This document shows, piece by piece, positions 60,073-64,000 of a stretch of DNA of 64,000 nucleotides. The notes under the pieces are model-generated. The model was not told the DNA's origin and made no database searches. It worked only from the letters and a program-made list of their open reading frames with translations. Position 1 is the first letter of the stretch, and every line of letters begins with the position of its first letter. Position numbers and translations under genes: made by a program. Source of the stretch: ZC4RG30 sp049841155 (GTDB lineage Bacteria; Pseudomonadota; Gammaproteobacteria; Steroidobacterales; Steroidobacteraceae); the NCBI GenBank assembly GCA_049841155.1, contig JASGHI010000004.1, positions 1-64,000 of the forward strand. The letters run 5' to 3'.

Positions 60073-62220
60073 TCAGCCTCCGGCCAGCGCCCAGCTCACC
60101 AGCCGCCGGTCGAGCCGTTCGCGCCAGCTCCGCGGCGCGTCGAGATCCATCCTCGCGAGTTCTGCAGCAAAGCGCCCGCCGCGCCGATGCACGGCTGCGC
60201 GCCACAGCAGCGCGGCGCGGCCCATGGGCGTCGCCGCCGCGGCGGCCAGCCGCGGCAGCGCCCTTGCCAGCGCGATCTCCTCTTTCGAGAAGTCGGTGCC
60301 GAAGGGGTACTCGCTGAACTGCCCCCGCGCCCGCAATGGCCGCATGAGTCCGGCCAGCCGCTGCGGCGTGTTGTGCCGGGCGTGGTCCGGAATGCGGTAG
60401 CTGCGCGCCACCTTGCCGGCGCGCTGCGCCTCGGCCAGCAGTTGCGGCTGGAAGCGCGAGTCGGCGATCTCGAGCAGCGCCGCGATCACTTCGGCATCGG
60501 TGCGGTCGCGCAGGTCCGCGGCTCCGTATTCGGTGACCACGATGTCGCGCAGATGCCGCGGCACCGTCGTGTAGCCGTAGGCCATGCGCAGGTTCGACTG
60601 CACCAGCCCATCCTTCTCGCGGGTGGCGCGCAGGCACAGGATGGAGCGGGCATCGGGCAGTTCGCGCGCCTGCAGGATGAAATCCATCTGGCCGCCCACG
60701 CCGCTGACCACGCGGCCATCCTCGAGGCCGTCGGAAACCGCGGCGCCCAGCAGGGTCACCATCATCGTGGTGTTGATGAAGCGCGCGCCGCGGCGCTGCA
60801 GCCGGTGCAGCTCGCGCTGTGCCTCGCCGAGGCGGTTCACGCGGCCGACGGTATTCATCAGGAAGCGGGCGCGCTCGCTTTCCGGCAGTTCGCGCAGCGC
60901 CGCGTAGAAGCTCTGTGGTCCCAGCAGGAAGGCGGCGTGCAGCACGGCGCCGCCCTTGAGCCGCCGGCCCAGCGTTGCGGCCAGATCCCGGCGGACCTCT
61001 GCCCGCGACAGGTCGGCTTCGATGCGCCTGCCGTCCTCGCGCACGATGCAGCCGGCTTCGTAGCGGGCCGAGGAATGCAGCACGCCGCAGCGCTGCAGCA
61101 GCGCGAACGAGGCGGCATCCAGATGCGGATCGAGGCCATGATCCAGCAGCCGCTCGAGCACGTCGGCGTCGAAGCGTTCGCCGAGCGCGCCGCTGGCGAG
61201 TGCCCGCTCGATGGGCAGGCAGTCGTACACCTCGCGGCGCAGGATGCCGGCGCGCGCCAGATCCAGCAGCTGGTCGAGGAACATCTCGCTGCAGCCGAAC
61301 AGGCCGGTGACGAAGGGCGCGCTGCCGCCGATGGACTGCGACAGCGCGCGCGTCGCGGGACTGGCCAGCGCCGCGACCGCACGCTGCCAGTCCTCGTTGC
61401 GCTGATGCCGCAGCAGCGTTGCGTAGCACACCGCGTCGCCGAATTCGCCGATGCCGATCTGCAGCGTGCCGCCGTCGGCAAGCAGGCTGCTCACATGCAG
61501 GCCGATGGCGTGATCGATGTCCGACAGCGGCAGGTTCGGCGGTCCGTACAGCCGGTAGTCGTAGCGGGGATGTTCCAGCAGCAGGTCGAAGGTGCCGGGT
61601 TCGACGCAGGCGTCGCCCAGCATGAAGGGCATGTCCGGATGCACCTGGCCGACGATGGCGATGGGCGCCTGTGCCGTGGCCCGGCGGCGCATCTCGGGCA
61701 CCAGTTCGGCGGCCACGTCCGGATTGGAGCCGAGGCTGAACTGGCGCTGTCCGTCCTGGCGCCGCGACGCCACCAGTTGCAGCACCACATTGATGCCGCG
61801 CGCCAGCAGCGCGCGTGTCACCTCGGTGAAATTGTCCGCCAGATGCTGCTGCTGGCTCGTCGGCCAGTCCAGCGCCGACCCCGGCGTGAAGAAGAACTCG
61901 CTGACGCGGATGTTCGGCGGCAGCGTGTTGCTGCGCAGCGCCTCGACGTACGCGGGCTCCGGATCGTCACCGAACACGCGTTCGACGAAGGGATCGAGGA
62001 AGCGGTGTTCCAGCGGACTGCGGGCGCGTGGCCGGGTGAGCGTGAGGCCCGTGAGGAAGGTGAGGTCGATGGCCGGATCGCCGGCCGCGCGGCGGTAGAG
62101 CTCGTTGACCAGCGCTATGGGCTTGCCGATGCCGATGGGCATGCCCACCACGAGCCGCCGGCCGACGCGGCGCAGGACCTCGTCGATGACGAGGTCTGCG
62201 CGGTCGAAGTGCTCCGGCAC
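60073..62220 (-). CDS. Acetyl-CoA hydrolase/transferase family protein, long form
   Basis: A 715-aa member of the class I CoA-transferase-like family (acetyl-CoA hydrolase, 4-hydroxybutyrate CoA-transferase, succinyl-CoA:acetate CoA-transferase). The N-terminal part has RLVVGMPIGIGKP and LQIGIGEFGDAV. The C-terminal domain has GVGGQMDFI, the GYTTVPRHL strand and VTEYGAADLRDRT, the last a family signature. About 200 extra residues, compared with the common 430-500-aa enzymes, sit mostly in the middle (about 290-450) and at the C-terminus. Donor and acceptor are unknown. Proximity to acs hints at acetate metabolism. Confidence 0.82.
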   Translation of the reverse strand: MPEHFDRADLVIDEVLRRVGRRLVVGMPIGIGKPIALVNELYRRAAGDPAIDLTFLTGLTLTRPRARSPLEHRFLDPFVERVFGDDPEPAYVEALRSNTLPPNIRVSEFFFTPGSALDWPTSQQQHLADNFTEVTRALLARGINVVLQLVASRRQDGQRQFSLGSNPDVAAELVPEMRRRATAQAPIAIVGQVHPDMPFMLGDACVEPGTFDLLLEHPRYDYRLYGPPNLPLSDIDHAIGLHVSSLLADGGTLQIGIGEFGDAVCYATLLRHQRNEDWQRAVAALASPATRALSQSIGGSAPFVTGLFGCSEMFLDQLLDLARAGILRREVYDCLPIERALASGALGERFDADVLERLLDHGLDPHLDAASFALLQRCGVLHSSARYEAGCIVREDGRRIEADLSRAEVRRDLAATLGRRLKGGAVLHAAFLLGPQSFYAALRELPESERARFLMNTVGRVNRLGEAQRELHRLQRRGARFINTTMMVTLLGAAVSDGLEDGRVVSGVGGQMDFILQARELPDARSILCLRATREKDGLVQSNLRMAYGYTTVPRHLRDIVVTEYGAADLRDRTDAEVIAALLEIADSRFQPQLLAEAQRAGKVARSYRIPDHARHNTPQRLAGLMRPLRARGQFSEYPFGTDFSKEEIALARALPRLAAAAATPMGRAALLWRAAVHRRGGRFAAELARMDLDAPRSWRERLDRRLVSWALAGG

Positions 62221-62226
62221 TGAAGA

Positions 62227-62264
62227 CCGGGCCTGTTCACGCCCTGGGACGGAGCAGGCCCCGG
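62227..62264. terminator. Possible hairpin after the YceI gene
   Basis: GGGCCTG (62229-62235) can pair with CAGGCCC (62255-62261) around a 19-nt loop, between the yceI stop and the CoA-transferase start. No T-tract follows on the minus strand, so intrinsic termination is doubtful. Confidence 0.3.
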
Positions 62265-62268
62265 CGCA

Positions 62269-62910
62269 TTACTTGCGCTGCGCCGGCGTGGGGGTCGCGG
62301 GAATCGCAGGCGCTGCAGCGCGCGGCCGCAGCAGCAGCGAGAAGCTCACTTCCACATCGTCGTTGACCCACTCGGTGGATTTCCACTCGCCCTGGCCCAC
62401 GCCGAAGGCCAGGCGCTTGACCGTGGCCGTGCCCTTGAGCGTGGCGACGGGCTTGCCTGCCTCGTTGCCCGGCTGGAAGGTGAAGTGGATGGGCACGTCG
62501 CGCGTCACGCCGCGCAGCGTGAGCTTGCCCTGGCCGTCGAAGCCCGTGCCCTTGGCGGCGAAGGTCGTTGCAAGATAGGTGGAGCGCGCGAACTTCGCCG
62601 TGTCGAACAGGTCCGCGGTCTTCAGCGTGCCGTCGCGGTCCTTGTCGCGCGTGTCGGCGCTGCCCATGTCGATGGCGACGTCGATCTTGCCCTTGGCAAG
62701 GTCGGTGGGCGAGAAATCCACGTTCGCGGTGAATTTCGTGAACCGGCCCGTGGTCTTGGCGCCGGCCTGCACGAAGTTGAACTCCAGCGTGCTTTTCGCC
62801 GGATCGGCGGCCCATTGCAGGGGTGCCGGTTCGGCGGCGCGCGCGCCCGTTGCGGCAAGCAACAGCGCAGCGAAGGCGGGCAGGAGCCGGGGGTGGAGTG
62901 TGGTCATCAT
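62269..62910 (-). CDS. yceI: YceI-family periplasmic lipid-binding protein
   Basis: A 213-aa exported protein. A signal peptide (about 1-26, ending ARA) precedes the YceI lipocalin-like barrel that binds isoprenoid/quinone-like lipids (STLEFNFVQAG, LTLRGVTRDVPIHF). A GAGG ribosome site lies seven bases before ATG 62910; the next codon is also ATG. A Pro/Ala tail follows the domain. It is 26 nt after the cytochrome b561 gene, the usual yceJ-yceI pair. Confidence 0.9.
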   Translation of the reverse strand: MMTTLHPRLLPAFAALLLAATGARAAEPAPLQWAADPAKSTLEFNFVQAGAKTTGRFTKFTANVDFSPTDLAKGKIDVAIDMGSADTRDKDRDGTLKTADLFDTAKFARSTYLATTFAAKGTGFDGQGKLTLRGVTRDVPIHFTFQPGNEAGKPVATLKGTATVKRLAFGVGQGEWKSTEWVNDDVEVSFSLLLRPRAAAPAIPATPTPAQRK

Positions 62911-62936
62911 CGTTGATCCTCTGGGTGTCGAAGGGG

Positions 62937-63497
62937 TCAGCGCAGGCGTCCGAAGGGCAGCATGCGCAGCAGGATGTTGTCCTTGCGGATGAAGTGGTGC
63001 TGGAAGGCCGCGGCCACGTGCAGCGCGGCCAGCGCCACCAGCGCCAGGGCCAGCGTGTCGTGCACGCTGTGCAGGGTATTGAACAGCGACTCGCTGGGCG
63101 CGACGAAGTCCGGCAGCCTCACCAGGTTGAACCAGCTGACCGGATAGTTCTTGGCCGACGACATGGCCCAGCCGGACAGCGGCATCGCGAACAGCAGCAC
63201 GTAGAGCCCCTGGTGCGTCAGATGGCCCAGGAAGCGTTCCCAGGGCTTCAGGTCCCCGGGCAGTTCGGGGGAACGCCCCCGGTTGTAGAACTTCCATGCC
63301 AGCCGCAGCACCGCCAGCGCCAGGATGGTGATGCCGACGGACTTGTGGCGCGCATAGGTCGCAAGTTTGGCCAGGCCCAGGGGCAGCTTCTCGGCCTGCC
63401 AGGCCAGCCAGAACTGCAGCAGGATCAGCGCCACGATGATCCAGTGGAAGGTCTTGGCGACGGCGCCCCAGCGTTCGGTAGTGTTCGTCAGTGCCAC
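62937..63497 (-). CDS. yceJ: Cytochrome b561 (YceJ type)
   Basis: A 186-aa four-helix, haem-containing membrane protein that exchanges electrons with the quinone pool. His ligands are suggested by TFHWIIVALILLQ, ARHKSVGITILAL, NTLHSVHDTLAL and HVAAAFQHHF. It is co-oriented with yceI; the pair is conserved and may function in quinone or reactive-oxygen homeostasis. It ends just before yceI and starts 4 nt after the S46 peptidase stop. Confidence 0.9.
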   Translation of the reverse strand: MALTNTTERWGAVAKTFHWIIVALILLQFWLAWQAEKLPLGLAKLATYARHKSVGITILALAVLRLAWKFYNRGRSPELPGDLKPWERFLGHLTHQGLYVLLFAMPLSGWAMSSAKNYPVSWFNLVRLPDFVAPSESLFNTLHSVHDTLALALVALAALHVAAAFQHHFIRKDNILLRMLPFGRLR

Positions 63498-63501
63498 GTG
63501 T

Positions 63502-64000
63502 TTACAGCCCCAGTTCCCTGCTCAGCTCCCGTGCATCATAAACCTGTGTGAGCGCGACGCGCATGATGGCCGGATGGACGGCGATGGCGCGGTTTTTTGC
63601 GGCGTCGAACCAGTAGGACCCGGATATGGAGTGAATGTTCCCGTCGAAGATCAGGCCCACGATTTCGCCCGCGGCGTTGATCAGCGGGCTGCCGGAGTTG
63701 CCGCCGACGATGTCGCTGTTGGTGGAGAGGTTGAAATAGGTCTCCGGGTCCAGCTGGGCGCGCTTCGCGGTCCAGCTGTCCGGCAGGCGGAACGGTTCGC
63801 TGCCCGTGGCGCGCTCGTAGGCGCGCGCGAGCTTCGTGAACGGCGGCACCGGCGCGCCGGCCTCGTCCCAGCCCTGCACGGAGCCATAGTTCAGGCGCAG
63901 CGTGAACGTGGCATCCGGATAGATGCGCGTGCCATAGGCCGCAAAGCGGGCGCGCGCGATCTTTTCCTGGGCCGCGTCGATCACCGCCTCGACCTCGTCC
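63502..64000 (-). CDS. S46-family dipeptidyl-peptidase, C-terminal part (5' end outside window)
   Basis: About 165 C-terminal residues of a DPP7/DPP11-like periplasmic serine exopeptidase. The catalytic serine is in DIVGGNSGSPL, followed by IVGLIFDGNIHSI and a YWFD segment, all characteristic of S46. The frame is open to the right edge, so the Met visible at 63984 is not the real start. It is first in the minus-strand run with yceJ and yceI, though co-regulation is unproven. Confidence 0.88.
   Translation of the reverse strand, partial: DEVEAVIDAAQEKIARARFAAYGTRIYPDATFTLRLNYGSVQGWDEAGAPVPPFTKLARAYERATGSEPFRLPDSWTAKRAQLDPETYFNLSTNSDIVGGNSGSPLINAAGEIVGLIFDGNIHSISGSYWFDAAKNRAIAVHPAIMRVALTQVYDARELSRELGL

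Noticed and set aside
1..64000. tRNA, rRNA, CRISPR, prophage or transposase genes
   Set aside because: No cloverleaf, rRNA-like stretch, regular spacer array, integrase or transposase was recognised; the duplicated block at 2368-6431 has no terminal inverted repeats or transposase.

Overview
The window reads as a chromosomal segment of a high-G+C gammaproteobacterium, most likely near the Nevskiales/Steroidobacterales. This is inferred from the housekeeping order (smg-dprA-LysM protein facing def-fmt-rsmB-DUF4390-ntrY-ntrX), from gor, gltS, argS with a SPOR protein, and priA, and from overall codon and base use. No marker gene proves the genus. Genes are tightly packed on both strands, often with 1-4 nt ATGA/GTGA/TGATG overlaps. 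No rRNA, tRNA, CRISPR array or insertion sequence was recognised, and no gene-free stretch exceeds about 220 nt.

Region 1 (1-6.6 kb) is an accessory block of visibly lower G+C. It holds the 3' part of a TonB-dependent receptor gene, three tandem modules that each pair a secreted 'WEGDT' protein of unknown function with a small DUF6152-type secreted protein, and a cytochrome b561. The third module is a later duplication whose DUF6152 member is a chimeric, broken pseudogene. The block ends abruptly at about 6610 against a 5'-truncated gene. This is the best candidate for an undescribed system: outer-membrane uptake plus periplasmic proteins whose predicted mature N-terminus is His-His, next to a membrane haem protein.

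Region 2 (6.6-20.4 kb) holds a 58-aa ORF behind a possible leader peptide, a phospholipase D-like protein coupled to an FAD oxidoreductase, a membrane GGDEF/EAL protein, an M15 peptidase, an HD-domain protein, oligopeptidase A, glutathione reductase, the GltS glutamate carrier, a GlpQ-type phosphodiesterase and shikimate dehydrogenase.

Region 3 (20.4-34 kb) is core information processing and envelope biology: rlmJ, topA, smg, dprA, a LysM protein, then def-fmt-rsmB, a DUF4390 protein and an NtrY/NtrX-like two-component pair whose regulator has a degenerate AAA+ domain.

Region 4 (34-43 kb) holds an unusual M48 peptidase fused to a pilin-like domain, a small membrane protein, a second large M48 peptidase, a SulP anion transporter, an SDR dehydrogenase, an HDOD protein and a second GGDEF/EAL protein.

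Region 5 (43-54.6 kb) holds an FtsN-like SPOR protein with argS, a MerR regulator facing a DUF4188 protein, an ArsC/Spx-like protein, priA, an HNH nuclease, and a TolC-HlyD-permease-permease export operon without a visible ATPase.

Region 6 (54.6-64 kb) holds a 5'-3' exonuclease, acetyl-CoA synthetase, catalase HPII, a Fur-box-preceded DUF3649 membrane protein, a long acetyl-CoA hydrolase/transferase, a YceI plus cytochrome b561 pair, and the 3' end of an S46 dipeptidyl-peptidase gene cut by the window edge.
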